Source: Cyanobacteria bacterium SW_9_44_58 (GTDB lineage Bacteria > Cyanobacteriota > Cyanobacteriia > Cyanobacteriales > Rubidibacteraceae). Taken from it: DNA of 32,898 nucleotides. Location: contig PXPI01000103.1 in assembly GCA_003021905.1 (NCBI GenBank), positions 1-32,898 of the forward strand, read 5' to 3'. Shown piece by piece: positions 23,040-31,389 of this stretch (position 1 is its first letter; every line of letters begins with the position of its first letter). The position numbers and the translations under genes are program-made. The notes beneath the pieces were generated by a model that worked only from the letters and a program-made list of their open reading frames with translations, did not search any database and had not been told where the DNA came from.

Positions 23040-24005
23040 ATGCGTATCGCCAGTAATATTACGGAACTCATTGGCCGCACGCCCTTGGTTCAACTTAATC
23101 GGATTCCCCAGACAGAAGGATGTGTTGCGAACATTGTTCTTAAACTAGAGGGGATGAATCCTTCCGCTTCAGTCAAAGATCGCATCGGTATTAGCATGAT
23201 TAATACCGCAGAAGAAAACGGAATTATTGAACCGGGAAAAACCGTTTTAGTGGAACCCACTTCTGGCAACACAGGCATTGCTCTGGCAATGACAGCAGCT
23301 GCCAAAGGGTATAAACTAATTCTGACGATGCCCGAAACCATGAGCAATGAACGTCGGGCGATGTTGCGAGCTTATGGCGCCCAATTAGAATTAACCCCAG
23401 GGGAACAAGGAATGGGAGGCTGTATCCAACGGGCACAGGAAATTGTGGATCAGACTCCCAATGCCTATATGCTGCAACAATTTAATAATCCGGCTAACCC
23501 AGAAATTCATCGTCACACCACTGCTGAAGAAATTTGGGAAGATACAGAAGGAAACGTGGATATTCTAGTGGCTGGTATTGGTACAGGCGGTACAATTACC
23601 GGTGTGGCAGAAGTGATTAAAAAGCGTAAACCAGCGTTTCAAGCGGTTGCTGTTGAACCCAGCAATAGCCCTATCCTATCAGGAGGAAAACCGGGACCTC
23701 ATAAAATTCAAGGTTTGGGCGCCGGATTTATTCCGGAAGTTTTAAATGTCCAAATTCTGGATGAAGTAATTGCGGTAACTGATGAAGAAGCCATTTTTTA
23801 CGGTCGTCGTTTAGCCAATGAAGAAGGAATTCTTTCGGGAATTTCCACTGGAGCAGCGCTGTGTGCCGCGATTCGAGTCGCAAAACGAGCTAAAAATGAA
23901 GGAAAACTAATCGTTATGGTGCAACCCAGTTATGGTGAACGCTATCTCAGCACGCCTCTTTTCCAAGACTTAGCCCCTGTTGAGGATGCCGTGCCCGTGA
24001 GTTAA
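23040..24005 (+). CDS. cysK: Cysteine synthase A (O-acetylserine sulfhydrylase)
   Basis: This 321-residue PLP enzyme converts O-acetyl-L-serine and sulfide to L-cysteine. The PLP lysine is K46 in [11 protein letters not shown], the substrate loop is TSGNTG (residues 74-79), and the phosphate-binding loop is [11 protein letters not shown]. The segment [17 protein letters not shown] is typical of CysK rather than CysM. The start ATG 23040 follows ATGGAAATTAATT. It is preceded by an Rrf2 regulator in the same orientation; CysK can bind such regulators as a metabolic sensor in some bacteria. Confidence 0.94.
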   Translation: MRIASNITELIGRTPLVQLNRIPQTEGCVANIVLKLEGMNPSASVKDRIGISMINTAEENGIIEPGKTVLVEPTSGNTGIALAMTAAAKGYKLILTMPETMSNERRAMLRAYGAQLELTPGEQGMGGCIQRAQEIVDQTPNAYMLQQFNNPANPEIHRHTTAEEIWEDTEGNVDILVAGIGTGGTITGVAEVIKKRKPAFQAVAVEPSNSPILSGGKPGPHKIQGLGAGFIPEVLNVQILDEVIAVTDEEAIFYGRRLANEEGILSGISTGAALCAAIRVAKRAKNEGKLIVMVQPSYGERYLSTPLFQDLAPVEDAVPVS

Positions 24006-24042
24006 AAGCAATCAATTCGGGGATCGTTAAGTGACCAATAAT

Positions 24043-24064
24043 GGGGCGTGAAACCAGGCGCCCC
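24043..24064 (+). terminator. Possible transcription terminator of cysK
   Basis: GGGGCG (24043-24048) pairs with CGCCCC (24059-24064) around a 10-nt loop, 38 bp after the cysK stop. No T-run follows. A competing stem TTCGGGG (24016-24022) with CCCCGAA (24061-24067) shares the right arm. Confidence 0.35.
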
Positions 24065-24116
24065 GAACTGAAACTTTAAGCAAGTAATGAGGCGCTTATG
24101 TCAACAGCAAAAAAAT

Positions 24117-24187
24117 GGCTCAGGTGTGATTCGAACACACGACCAAGGGCTTATGAGTCCCCTGCTCTACCGCTGAGCTACTGAGCC
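24117..24187 (-). tRNA. tRNA with anticodon CAT (elongator Met, or lysidine-type Ile2)
   Basis: Read on the minus strand, the 71-nt sequence folds as a complete cloverleaf: acceptor GGCTCAG/CTGAGCC, D-arm GCTC/GAGC, anticodon loop CTCATAA with anticodon CAT, and T-arm GTGTG-TTCGAAT-CACAC. CCA is not encoded; the discriminator base is A (24116), followed by a T-run that should terminate transcription. The last pair of the anticodon stem is A-G, a mismatch. It is not an initiator (the acceptor end is fully paired and the stem lacks the three GC pairs). CTCATAA occurs both in elongator tRNA-Met and in tRNA-Ile2 whose C34 is changed to lysidine; sequence alone does not decide between them. Confidence 0.93.
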
Positions 24188-24240
24188 TCGTTGCTTCATT
24201 AAGCATTAACTAGGCTAACATACATTTTAGGGAATAACAA

Positions 24241-24285
24241 GGCGCGATTGGTCTTTCTGCTTAGCAAAATCGCGTCTGTCGCGCC
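24241..24285 (-). terminator. Possible terminator of prs, with two competing stems
   Basis: On the minus strand just after the prs stop, GGCGCGA (complement of 24279-24285) can pair with TCGCGCC (24241-24247). Alternatively CGCGATT (complement of 24268-24274) pairs with AATCGCG (24243-24249). A TTGTTATT tract follows. The stems share the right arm and exclude each other. Confidence 0.4.
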
Positions 24286-24306
24286 CTCTTTTCCCTTTGC
24301 CGTTAA

Positions 24307-25299
24307 TTACCGAAACATGCTGCTCACTGAGCTTTCTTCATGAATCCGGGAAATTGCTTCGCCAATCAAGTTGGCAACTGACAAAACGGTTAACGGTTCA
24401 ATGTCTTGGTGTCCAGACACGGGAATAGTATTGCTGACAATGACTTCTTCAAAATCGCCGCTAAATAAGCGTTCTCGTGCTGGGCCAGATAACACCGGAT
24501 GGGTAGCACAGGCATATACTTGGTGCGCTCCTTCTTCACGAAGCAAGCGCGATCCTTCTAACATAGTTCCTGCTGTATCAATCAAATCATCGACCATGAC
24601 AGCAGTTTTGTCTTTGACATCCCCAATCAAATTGAGAACTTCTGCTTCGTTATGGCTATGACGACGCTTGTCAATAATTGCTAAAGGAGCATCGTTCAAC
24701 TTTTTGGCAAATGCTCTGGCCCGTGCTACTCCTCCCACATCAGGAGACACGACAACCAAATCTGATAGTTCTTTGCTAGCTAAATATTGAATGAGTACAG
24801 GAGATCCGTACACATGATCCAAGGGAATGTCAAAGTACCCTTGAATTTGTGCCGAATGCAAATCCATTGCTAAAACGCGACTGGCACCCGCTTCTGTAAT
24901 TAAATTAGCGACCAGTTTGGCAGTAATAGACTCTCGTCCTGCTGTTTTACGGTCAGCACGAGCATAACTATAGTAAGGGATAACAGCGGTAATTTGGCGA
25001 GCAGAAGCACGGCGACAAGCATCAATCATTATCAGCAATTCCATTAAGTTGTCATTAACGGGATGACAACAGGGTTGGATCAAATAAACATCACAACCGC
25101 GAATGGATTCCTGGATTTGAACATACAGCTCGCCGTCGGCAAACCGTTTCCTTACCATGGGCCCCAATTCAAGGCCCAAATAAGTTGCTACTTCTTGGGC
25201 AAGGGGTTCATTTGCCGACCCCGAAAAAATCCGTAGCCGGTTTTGATCGGGAAGTTGGCTTAGTGGGGGTTGAAGCGTTAAAGTAGCAGAATGGCTCAC
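24307..25299 (-). CDS. prs: Ribose-phosphate pyrophosphokinase
   Basis: This enzyme makes PRPP from ribose 5-phosphate and ATP, feeding nucleotide, histidine, tryptophan and NAD synthesis. Motifs seen: RIFSGSANEPLAQEVATYLG at the N-terminus, the ATP loop KRFADGELYVQI, the metal site VLAMDLHSAQIQGYFD, and the PRPP loop MVDDLIDTAGTM. Length (330 aa) is normal for cyanobacterial Prs with its short N-terminal extension. I start it at GTG 25299 (MSHSATLTLQ), which has a purine-rich stretch upstream; a TTG at 25320 would add seven residues. It is divergent from bioD, 135 bp apart, and converges toward the tRNA side alone. Confidence 0.93.
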   Translation of the reverse strand: MSHSATLTLQPPLSQLPDQNRLRIFSGSANEPLAQEVATYLGLELGPMVRKRFADGELYVQIQESIRGCDVYLIQPCCHPVNDNLMELLIMIDACRRASARQITAVIPYYSYARADRKTAGRESITAKLVANLITEAGASRVLAMDLHSAQIQGYFDIPLDHVYGSPVLIQYLASKELSDLVVVSPDVGGVARARAFAKKLNDAPLAIIDKRRHSHNEAEVLNLIGDVKDKTAVMVDDLIDTAGTMLEGSRLLREEGAHQVYACATHPVLSGPARERLFSGDFEEVIVSNTIPVSGHQDIEPLTVLSVANLIGEAISRIHEESSVSSMFR

Positions 25300-25434
25300 G
25301 GGCTTTCTCTTTAACCTCAATTCAGTGCAATGGTATCATCCCAATTTTGGGACTAGTTGTTAAGGAAGTTTAAGAAACTGTTTTTAATTCTAAGTAATAC
25401 AAAAGAAATTGTCGCTCCCATTCAATTTTAAACA

Positions 25435-26112
25435 ATGAAACCACTTTTAATCACCGGTACAGATACAGAAATTGGTAAAACCATTGTGACCTCAGGCTTA
25501 ATCGCCTACTGGCAAAAATATCTCTCTTTGGACAAACTTGGGGTCATGAAGTTAATCCAAACCGGAGTTGATGGCGATAGCAATGTTTATCAACAATTAT
25601 TTTCCTTAGAACAATCTCAGGAATTAATTAATCCAGTTTCTTATGAAACCCCAGTGGCACCGCCACTGGCGGCAGAAAAAGAAAATCGGCTTGTTGATCT
25701 TACTACAATTTGGCAAGCGCTGACTAGGTTAGGAGAAAAACGGGAGTTTGTTCTCATTGAAGCCCTGGGGGGACTAGGTTCGCCGGTGACTTGGGAAATG
25801 ACTGTAGCCGATATTGCGGCGGCTTGGCGCTTGCCTGTTGTTTTAGTGGTACCGGTCAAATTAGGCGCGATCGCGCAAACGGTGGCAAATGTGGCGCTGG
25901 CCCGGCAACAGCGGATTTCTGTTAAAGGTTTCATCTTCAATTGTCTCACCCCGGAAGCGGAATCCCGACAGATGGAATGGGGGCCTGCCCATCGTATTAG
26001 CGAGTTATGCCAAGTTCCCCATTTAGGAACGATCCCTTACTTATCGAATCCCGCTGATCTAGAAACATTGGCCCAAGTTACGTCAAACTTAGAACTAGAA
26101 TATCTTTGGTGA
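25435..26112 (+). CDS. bioD: Dethiobiotin synthase
   Basis: This 225-residue enzyme closes the ureido ring of dethiobiotin from DAPA, CO2 and ATP, the step before biotin synthase. The P-loop is GTDTEIGKT (residues 7-15), followed by VMKLIQTG where the family has a catalytic Lys (usually K-P-x-x-T-G), and EALGGLGSPVTWEMTVAD in place of the usual E-GAGG segment. Length is normal. The other biotin genes (bioA, bioB, bioF) are not in the window. The next gene starts 6 bp after its stop and is probably co-transcribed. Confidence 0.9.
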   Translation: MKPLLITGTDTEIGKTIVTSGLIAYWQKYLSLDKLGVMKLIQTGVDGDSNVYQQLFSLEQSQELINPVSYETPVAPPLAAEKENRLVDLTTIWQALTRLGEKREFVLIEALGGLGSPVTWEMTVADIAAAWRLPVVLVVPVKLGAIAQTVANVALARQQRISVKGFIFNCLTPEAESRQMEWGPAHRISELCQVPHLGTIPYLSNPADLETLAQVTSNLELEYLW

Positions 26113-26118
26113 TTGCTT

Positions 26119-27333
26119 ATGACTGTATCCCCAGCAAAATCGGTTGATACCTCGCAAATCCGTCCCGAAATTCAACAGTTGCAATCGCAGCTTGTGCAAT
26201 GGCGGCGGGGATTTCATCAGCGCCCGGAACTGGCTTTTCAAGAAAAACTTACTTCTCATTTTGTTATTAATAAATTGGAAGAATGGGGCATTCCTCACCA
26301 AACCGGCATCGCGCAAACCGGTGTGGCTGCCGTAATTGAAGGGGGGAAACCCGGAAAGGTGTTAGGCATTCGTGCCGATATGGATGCCCTTCCCATCGAA
26401 GAAGAAAACCAAGTTCCCTATCGGTCGCAACACGAAGGAATTATGCACGCTTGCGGCCATGACGGGCATACCGCGATCGCGCTAGGAACCGCTTATTATC
26501 TCTGGCAACATCGTCAAGACATCGCCGGAACCATTAAAATCATTTTTCAACCGGCAGAAGAAAGTCCCGGCGGCGCCAAACCCATGATTGAGGAAGGCGT
26601 CCTGAAAAATCCCGATGTCGAAGCGATTATTGGATTGCACCTTTGGAACAATCTTCCCTTGGGCACCATTGGGGTAAAAGAGGGTCCCCTGATGGCAGCG
26701 GTAGAACTGTTCAAATGTCAGATTCAAGGCAGAGGCGGCCATGGCGCGATGCCCCATCAAACAACTGATGCAGTGGTTGTTAGTTCCCAAATTGTTAATG
26801 CGCTGCAAACCATTGTTTCCCGCAACGTTGATCCCACCAATTCTGCTGTTGTTACGGTTGGAGAATTAAAAGCGGGATCAGCGATGAACGTTATTGCCGA
26901 TAGCGCTTATCTTTCCGGCACCGTTCGTTATTTTGATGCTTCCCTGGAAAACTATATTGGGCAACGGGTAGAAGACATTATTGCCGGGATTTGCCAAAGC
27001 TATGGCGCTAGCTATGACTTGAACTACTGGCGAATCTATCCCCCCGTCATTAATGATAACCGAGTTGCTGATTTAGTGCGTTCTGTGGCCAATACCATTG
27101 TGGAAACGCCGAAAGGCGTGGTTCCCGAATGTGAGACCATGGGCGGCGAAGACATGGCCTTTTTCCTGGAACAAGTGCCCGGTTGTTACTTTTTCTTGGG
27201 ATCGGCCAATCCCAAGTTAGGACTCAATTATCCCCACCATCACCCTCGGTTTGATTTTGATGAAACCGCCTTGGGCATGGGCGTAGAAATGTTTGTCCGC
27301 TGTGTGGAACAGCTACCCTCGCTCAAAGTGTAG
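26119..27333 (+). CDS. M20 family amidohydrolase (N-acyl-L-amino acid / hippurate hydrolase type)
   Basis: This 404-residue zinc-dependent amidohydrolase has the M20D motifs GIRADMDALPIEEENQVPY, MHACGHDGHTAIALG, FQPAEESPGGAKPMIEEG and GLHLWNNLPLGTIGVKEG, plus the dimerisation domain start QIQGRGGHGAMPHQTTDAV and the closing GGEDMAFFLEQVPGCYFFLG. The metal ligands (Cys, His, Glu, His) are all present. Such enzymes deacylate N-acyl amino acids or act on auxin conjugates; the substrate is not readable. The start is ATG 26119, with a TTG at 26113 directly after the bioD stop as an alternative. It lies in an operon with bioD and ends 4 bp from the convergent proB. Confidence 0.9.
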   Translation: MTVSPAKSVDTSQIRPEIQQLQSQLVQWRRGFHQRPELAFQEKLTSHFVINKLEEWGIPHQTGIAQTGVAAVIEGGKPGKVLGIRADMDALPIEEENQVPYRSQHEGIMHACGHDGHTAIALGTAYYLWQHRQDIAGTIKIIFQPAEESPGGAKPMIEEGVLKNPDVEAIIGLHLWNNLPLGTIGVKEGPLMAAVELFKCQIQGRGGHGAMPHQTTDAVVVSSQIVNALQTIVSRNVDPTNSAVVTVGELKAGSAMNVIADSAYLSGTVRYFDASLENYIGQRVEDIIAGICQSYGASYDLNYWRIYPPVINDNRVADLVRSVANTIVETPKGVVPECETMGGEDMAFFLEQVPGCYFFLGSANPKLGLNYPHHHPRFDFDETALGMGVEMFVRCVEQLPSLKV

Positions 27334-27337
27334 CCTT

Positions 27338-28450
27338 TCAGAACACAGAAACCATGTTATCCCGATGAATAACAGTTTCTGTGTTGCTGTAACCCAGAAT
27401 CGCGGGAATATTTTGGGATTGCTGTCCCTGAATTTGCTGAATTTCACTGCTGCTATAGTTGACTAATCCTCTAGCTATCTCCTTGCCTTGGGCATCGCAT
27501 AACGCCACTGCTTCCGAGGCTTGGAATTCTCCTTCAACTTGGGTAATTCCAGCAGCGAGCAACGATTTCCCGCGATCGCGTATGGCTTGGACAGCGCCCT
27601 CATCTAAGTATAACCGTCCCACAGGAACCAAACTATAAGCGATCCATCGTTTCCGGGCACTTTCGGTACGGGGTTGGGGTTCAAAGTGCGTTCCCAGAAA
27701 TTCTCCGGCCAGAATCCGATGAATATTATGGGGCTGATTGCCGTGAGTGATAACGGTTTTGACCCCAGCGCTGGTGGCAATGCGCGCCGCCGCTAGTTTG
27801 GTGACCATGCCCCCCGTTCCCCAGGGGGAACCGCTTTTTCCGGCTTGGGCTTGCAACTGTTCCAGTTGTTGGCGGCTGACCACTTGTTGAATGGGTTCCG
27901 CGTTGGGATCTTTTCTGGGATCTGCCGAATAAAGGCGTTCCACATCCGTCAAGATAAACAGATAATCGGCTTCCACTAAACTGGCGACTAACGCCGACAG
28001 GGTGTCATTGTCCCCAAATTTCAGTTCTTCCACTGCCACCGTATCGTTTTCGTTAACAATGGGAATAACGCCCAAATTCAACAATTCCTGAAACGTATTA
28101 TAGATATTGACATAGGCATTGCGGTGAATCAGTTCTTGGCGCGTCAGCAAAATTTGCGCGATGGGTTGGCCTAAATTGGAAAATAAATCATCATAAGCCC
28201 GGATTAACCGTCCTTGCCCCACAGAAGCAACTGCTTGTTTCAAGGCGGTATTTTTCGGGCGCTCTTTTAAGCCCAGTCGTCCCCGTCCCACCCCTACAGC
28301 TCCTGAGGAAACCAGGATTACTTTATTATCATTAAATCGTAAATCAGTCAAAGTTTCCACCAACATGGCAATGGTGGAAATGGCCAATAAACCCGTTTGG
28401 GGTTGGGTGAGGCTAGAGGTGCCAATTTTGATAACAAGCGTTTGAGACAT
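27338..28450 (-). CDS. proB: Glutamate 5-kinase
   Basis: This 370-residue enzyme phosphorylates L-glutamate in the first step of proline synthesis. The amino-acid kinase domain begins [15 protein letters not shown] and includes [38 protein letters not shown], and [22 protein letters not shown]-terminal PUA domain (about residues 275-355) is present, so the protein is the full-length type subject to proline feedback. I start it at ATG 28450; the frame stays open nine codons further. proA is not adjacent. It shares the strand with the YqeG gene, from which a 176-bp gap with a conspicuous inverted repeat separates it. Confidence 0.94.
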   Translation of the reverse strand: MSQTLVIKIGTSSLTQPQTGLLAISTIAMLVETLTDLRFNDNKVILVSSGAVGVGRGRLGLKERPKNTALKQAVASVGQGRLIRAYDDLFSNLGQPIAQILLTRQELIHRNAYVNIYNTFQELLNLGVIPIVNENDTVAVEELKFGDNDTLSALVASLVEADYLFILTDVERLYSADPRKDPNAEPIQQVVSRQQLEQLQAQAGKSGSPWGTGGMVTKLAAARIATSAGVKTVITHGNQPHNIHRILAGEFLGTHFEPQPRTESARKRWIAYSLVPVGRLYLDEGAVQAIRDRGKSLLAAGITQVEGEFQASEAVALCDAQGKEIARGLVNYSSSEIQQIQGQQSQNIPAILGYSNTETVIHRDNMVSVF

Positions 28451-28475
28451 GGAGCATTCCAGAGCAGTTCCAAAC

Positions 28476-28520
28476 AATTAGGGCAACTACCCTTGCCTGT
28501 GCCGGATAATTGCCCTAATT
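28476..28520 (-). promoter_or_regulatory. 11-bp perfect inverted repeat just upstream of proB
   Basis: AATTAGGGCAA (28476-28486) and TTGCCCTAATT (28510-28520) are exact complements with a 23-nt spacer, 25 bp upstream of the proB ATG. As RNA it would be a stable stem-loop in the proB leader; as DNA it could be a two-site operator. No T-run follows on either strand, so a plain terminator of the YqeG gene is less likely. A weaker stem GGGTC/GACCC lies near 28540-28565. Confidence 0.5.
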
Positions 28521-28626
28521 ATCAAGGATTAAATATTTTTAGGGTCTTTATCTGCGCTGACCCCAATTGTATCGATTTTTATCGTTGCATATTCTGTTTG
28601 AGAAGAATTAATTTTTTTAGATTTTT

Positions 28627-29187
28627 TTAATGATTGCAAGGAGGGTTGGCAGCTTTCGCAGAAGCTTGATGTTTGTTTTTGAGACTGACTCCTAGCCAGC
28701 GGGAAATTTGTACTTCCAGACGGCGAATGGGATAGCTGCGTTCCACCACTGCCGGATCAACCATGGGTTCCACTAAAATAGTAAACATTTGCAAGCGATT
28801 GCCGGCTAAAACATCGGTAAAAACGCGATCGCCGACCATTGCAATTTCTTCCACCGGCAACTGCATCTCAGTGGCTGCTTGTCGCAAACTTTTCCGCGAG
28901 GGTTTACGGGCCCCTAAAATATAAGGCAGATTTAAGGACTCAGCAATTCCGCCAATGCGGCTTTCACTAAGATTGTTGCTCACTAACCAAATTTTCGTCA
29001 CTTTGTGAATTTCCTCAATCCAATTAATCAATTCCTCAGAGGCTTGACGAGATTTTAAGGGAACCAATGTTTCATCCACATCCAGAATTAAACCGCGTAA
29101 ATGATGCTGTTGGAGAATTTCAGCACTCAGATAAACCACCGGTTTTCCCAGCACTAAATTCGGTTGTAATAATTGCGTCCAATACAT
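28627..29187 (-). CDS. YqeG-family HAD IIIA phosphatase (Gep4/PGPP1-like)
   Basis: This 186-residue HAD-superfamily phosphatase has motif I LILDVDETLVPLKS, motif II WLVSNNLSESR, the Lys in GARKPSRKSLRQA, and motif III AMVGDRVFTDVLAGN. The family includes YqeG of Bacillus, yeast Gep4 and plant PGPP1; Gep4 and PGPP1 dephosphorylate phosphatidylglycerophosphate to phosphatidylglycerol, an essential thylakoid lipid. That function is plausible here but not proven. The N-terminal 25 residues (LLQPNLVLGKPVVYLSAEIL) carry the amphipathic segment seen in those relatives. The start is ATG 29187. Confidence 0.87.
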   Translation of the reverse strand: MYWTQLLQPNLVLGKPVVYLSAEILQQHHLRGLILDVDETLVPLKSRQASEELINWIEEIHKVTKIWLVSNNLSESRIGGIAESLNLPYILGARKPSRKSLRQAATEMQLPVEEIAMVGDRVFTDVLAGNRLQMFTILVEPMVDPAVVERSYPIRRLEVQISRWLGVSLKNKHQASAKAANPPCNH

Positions 29188-29244
29188 TTGAAATAAGTGA
29201 TAATGGATAATGGATCATTCATCAAGAGAATATAAATCAATATA

Positions 29245-29274
29245 GTAGAGACATTCCGCCAAGAATATCTCTAC
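29245..29274. repeat. REP-like palindrome of the GTAGAGA...TCTCTAC type
   Basis: GTAGAGA (29245-29251) and TCTCTAC (29268-29274) are exact complements; inside, ATTC and GAAT extend the stem by four pairs after one mismatch, around CGCCAA. I recognise this as the dispersed cyanobacterial palindrome with GTAGAGACGTT-type arms, here somewhat degenerate. It lies between two minus-strand genes and may also act as a terminator of the upstream DUF255 gene. Confidence 0.5.
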
Positions 29275-29301
29275 TTCATTTCCAGGGAAAAAGCAATGGT
29301 A

Positions 29302-31350
29302 TTAAGCGACACTGCATTCTTGAATTTGTGCCATCAGTTGCTCTTTTTCCCTTGCCGGTTCTAAACAGGTTAAGCCTTGGCAGACCAAGGCCACTGCTTG
29401 ATTCGGCAAGGCGGTTTCCACTTGGTAAGCACAGGTGGGAAGATATTGCGCTATTAATTCTTGCAACTGTTGGGGCGTAGAACGGACTAAGGTTCCCTGT
29501 AAATACCAGTCTAAACCGGAAAATAATCCAGGACAGGCCTGGGGCGTTTTTTCCATGATACTGGTAAAGGCCTTGAGCGTTGTTTCGGCACTGGCAAGAT
29601 AATCGGTTTGTTCCGTTAACAGATGCAAACGCACTAAATTCGCCACTGCAACCCCATTGGCAGAGGGAGTGGCATTGTCCATATAACTGCGTTCTCGAAC
29701 AATAAGTTCATCGCTGCTGTCGCTGGGGGTATTGAAGTAGCCTCCGTCTTGGGGACTCCAGAGGTATTTGTCAAATTCCGCTTGTAATTGGGCGGCTTTG
29801 TCTAGCCAGGCGGTGTCCTCGGGATGACAGGTATAAATATCGAGGAGGGCTTTGATAAATAGGGCGTAATCTTCTGATTGTGCGGGAACTGTGGCGATTC
29901 CATTATAATTGAGCCGATAGAAACGGCCTTCCACCCACTGGTTTTCCCAAATAAAGTTAGCAGCCTTGACAGCACAATTCCAGTAGCTAATTTCCTCAAA
30001 AACGGCATATGCTCTGGCTAACCCGGAAATCATCAAACTATTCCAGGCAGTAATCATTTTGGTATCGGTGACAGGGGGAATGCGCCCTGCCCAATTGTGT
30101 TGTTTGGCTTCGCTATTGTTTCTTGCCGGGGGAAACAGATTCACTTGCGAAGAGGGATAGCCGTAACGGGCAGCAAAGAGTTTTTCCAGGGCTGTTTCGG
30201 CAGTGGGAGAAAGGTTGCCTGCGGCTTGGCGTTGCAACACATTGCTCCCTTCAAAATTCCCTGCTTCGGTTACAGTAAATTCCGACTGCAGGGCTTGCAA
30301 TTCCTCTGAGGTGAGCAGCTGTTGCAAGGTTTGATAAGACCAGACATAAAACGCCCCTTCTTCCGGTTCTTCTGCTTGGGAACTGGTGAAGCTATCGGCA
30401 TCTTGAGAGGCGTAGAAATAGCCTTCCGGGGCCGTCATTTCCCGTTTCAACCATTGTACCGTTTGCGCGATCGCGCGCTTAAAGGCCGGTTCGCGAACGC
30501 CGCTGCTCCATAAGTCAGCAAGATATTCTACAATCTGCCCGTTATCATAGAGCATTTTTTCAAAGTGGGGGACGGTCCAGGTGCTATCAACAGTGTAGCG
30601 ATGAAAACCGCCGCCCACATGGTCATAAATGCCGCCGAGAGCTAAATCCGCCCCGCGTTGTTGGCTAACTTCCTTTGCATTATAGTTGGAATCATAGGAA
30701 AAGCGCGTGCCCCGCAGACTTAACTGGGCATGGGGAATCATGGGAAAGCTGGGGGGATTGCCCCGAGTGCCGGTAATGCCCACACCGGTTTCCACTCCTT
30801 GCAAAAGTAAGTTTTTGTTGAGTTCCGTATTAGAGGCGGGAAGGCTGGCTGAGCGTTCCAGCAACCCCATGACTTCACTTTTGAAGGAATTGAGTTTTTC
30901 CTTTTCTTGGTCGTAAAAGCGACGGACAGCTTTTAGGATTTCTAAGAAACCAGGGCGGCCAAATTTGGGTTCTAACGGGAAATAGGTGCCCCCATAAAAC
31001 GGCACGCGATCGTCGGGGGTAAGGAAAATGTTGAGGGGCCAACCGCCTTGGCCAATCATCATCTGCAACGCCTGCATATAGATGCTATCAATATCGGGGC
31101 GTTCTTCGCGGTCAACTTTAATGGGCACAAAGTTTTGATTCATGTATTCTGCGACCGCTTCATCGGAAAAGGCTTCCCCTTCCATGACGGTACACCAATG
31201 ACAACTGGAATAGCCCACCGACAAAAAAATCGGTTTATCTTCGGTTTTGGCTTTTTCTAGAGCTTCGGGGCACCAATACCACCAATCAATGGGATTTTCC
31301 GCGTGTTTGCGAAGATAGAGACTTTCGGCTTGCGCGAGACGGTTGGTCAT
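29302..31350 (-). CDS. DUF255 thioredoxin-domain protein (YyaL/SPATA20 family)
   Basis: This 682-residue protein has an N-terminal thioredoxin-like domain with the signature LYLRKHAENPIDWWYW and a C-x-x-C pair in YSSCHWCTVM (C50, C53), followed by GWPLNIFLTPDDRVPFYGGTYFP. The rest is an alpha/alpha-barrel domain of the six-hairpin glycosidase fold (for example GGIYDHVGGGFHRYTVDSTW, VPHFEKMLYDNGQ). This is the widespread YyaL/SPATA20 family, whose substrate is unknown; a link to redox handling or sugar-like substrates is only inferred from the domains. I start it at ATG 31350 (MTNRLAQAES). It lies 39 bp after the CvfC-like gene and probably shares its mRNA. Confidence 0.88.
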   Translation of the reverse strand: MTNRLAQAESLYLRKHAENPIDWWYWCPEALEKAKTEDKPIFLSVGYSSCHWCTVMEGEAFSDEAVAEYMNQNFVPIKVDREERPDIDSIYMQALQMMIGQGGWPLNIFLTPDDRVPFYGGTYFPLEPKFGRPGFLEILKAVRRFYDQEKEKLNSFKSEVMGLLERSASLPASNTELNKNLLLQGVETGVGITGTRGNPPSFPMIPHAQLSLRGTRFSYDSNYNAKEVSQQRGADLALGGIYDHVGGGFHRYTVDSTWTVPHFEKMLYDNGQIVEYLADLWSSGVREPAFKRAIAQTVQWLKREMTAPEGYFYASQDADSFTSSQAEEPEEGAFYVWSYQTLQQLLTSEELQALQSEFTVTEAGNFEGSNVLQRQAAGNLSPTAETALEKLFAARYGYPSSQVNLFPPARNNSEAKQHNWAGRIPPVTDTKMITAWNSLMISGLARAYAVFEEISYWNCAVKAANFIWENQWVEGRFYRLNYNGIATVPAQSEDYALFIKALLDIYTCHPEDTAWLDKAAQLQAEFDKYLWSPQDGGYFNTPSDSSDELIVRERSYMDNATPSANGVAVANLVRLHLLTEQTDYLASAETTLKAFTSIMEKTPQACPGLFSGLDWYLQGTLVRSTPQQLQELIAQYLPTCAYQVETALPNQAVALVCQGLTCLEPAREKEQLMAQIQECSVA

Positions 31351-31389
31351 AACTGTTGCTTTGAGTGCATCAATTTCAGTGTGGCACAC

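Noticed and set aside
24117-24187. Initiator tRNA-fMet
   Set aside because: The acceptor stem is fully paired at position 1-72 and the three consecutive GC pairs of the initiator anticodon stem are not present in the required form.
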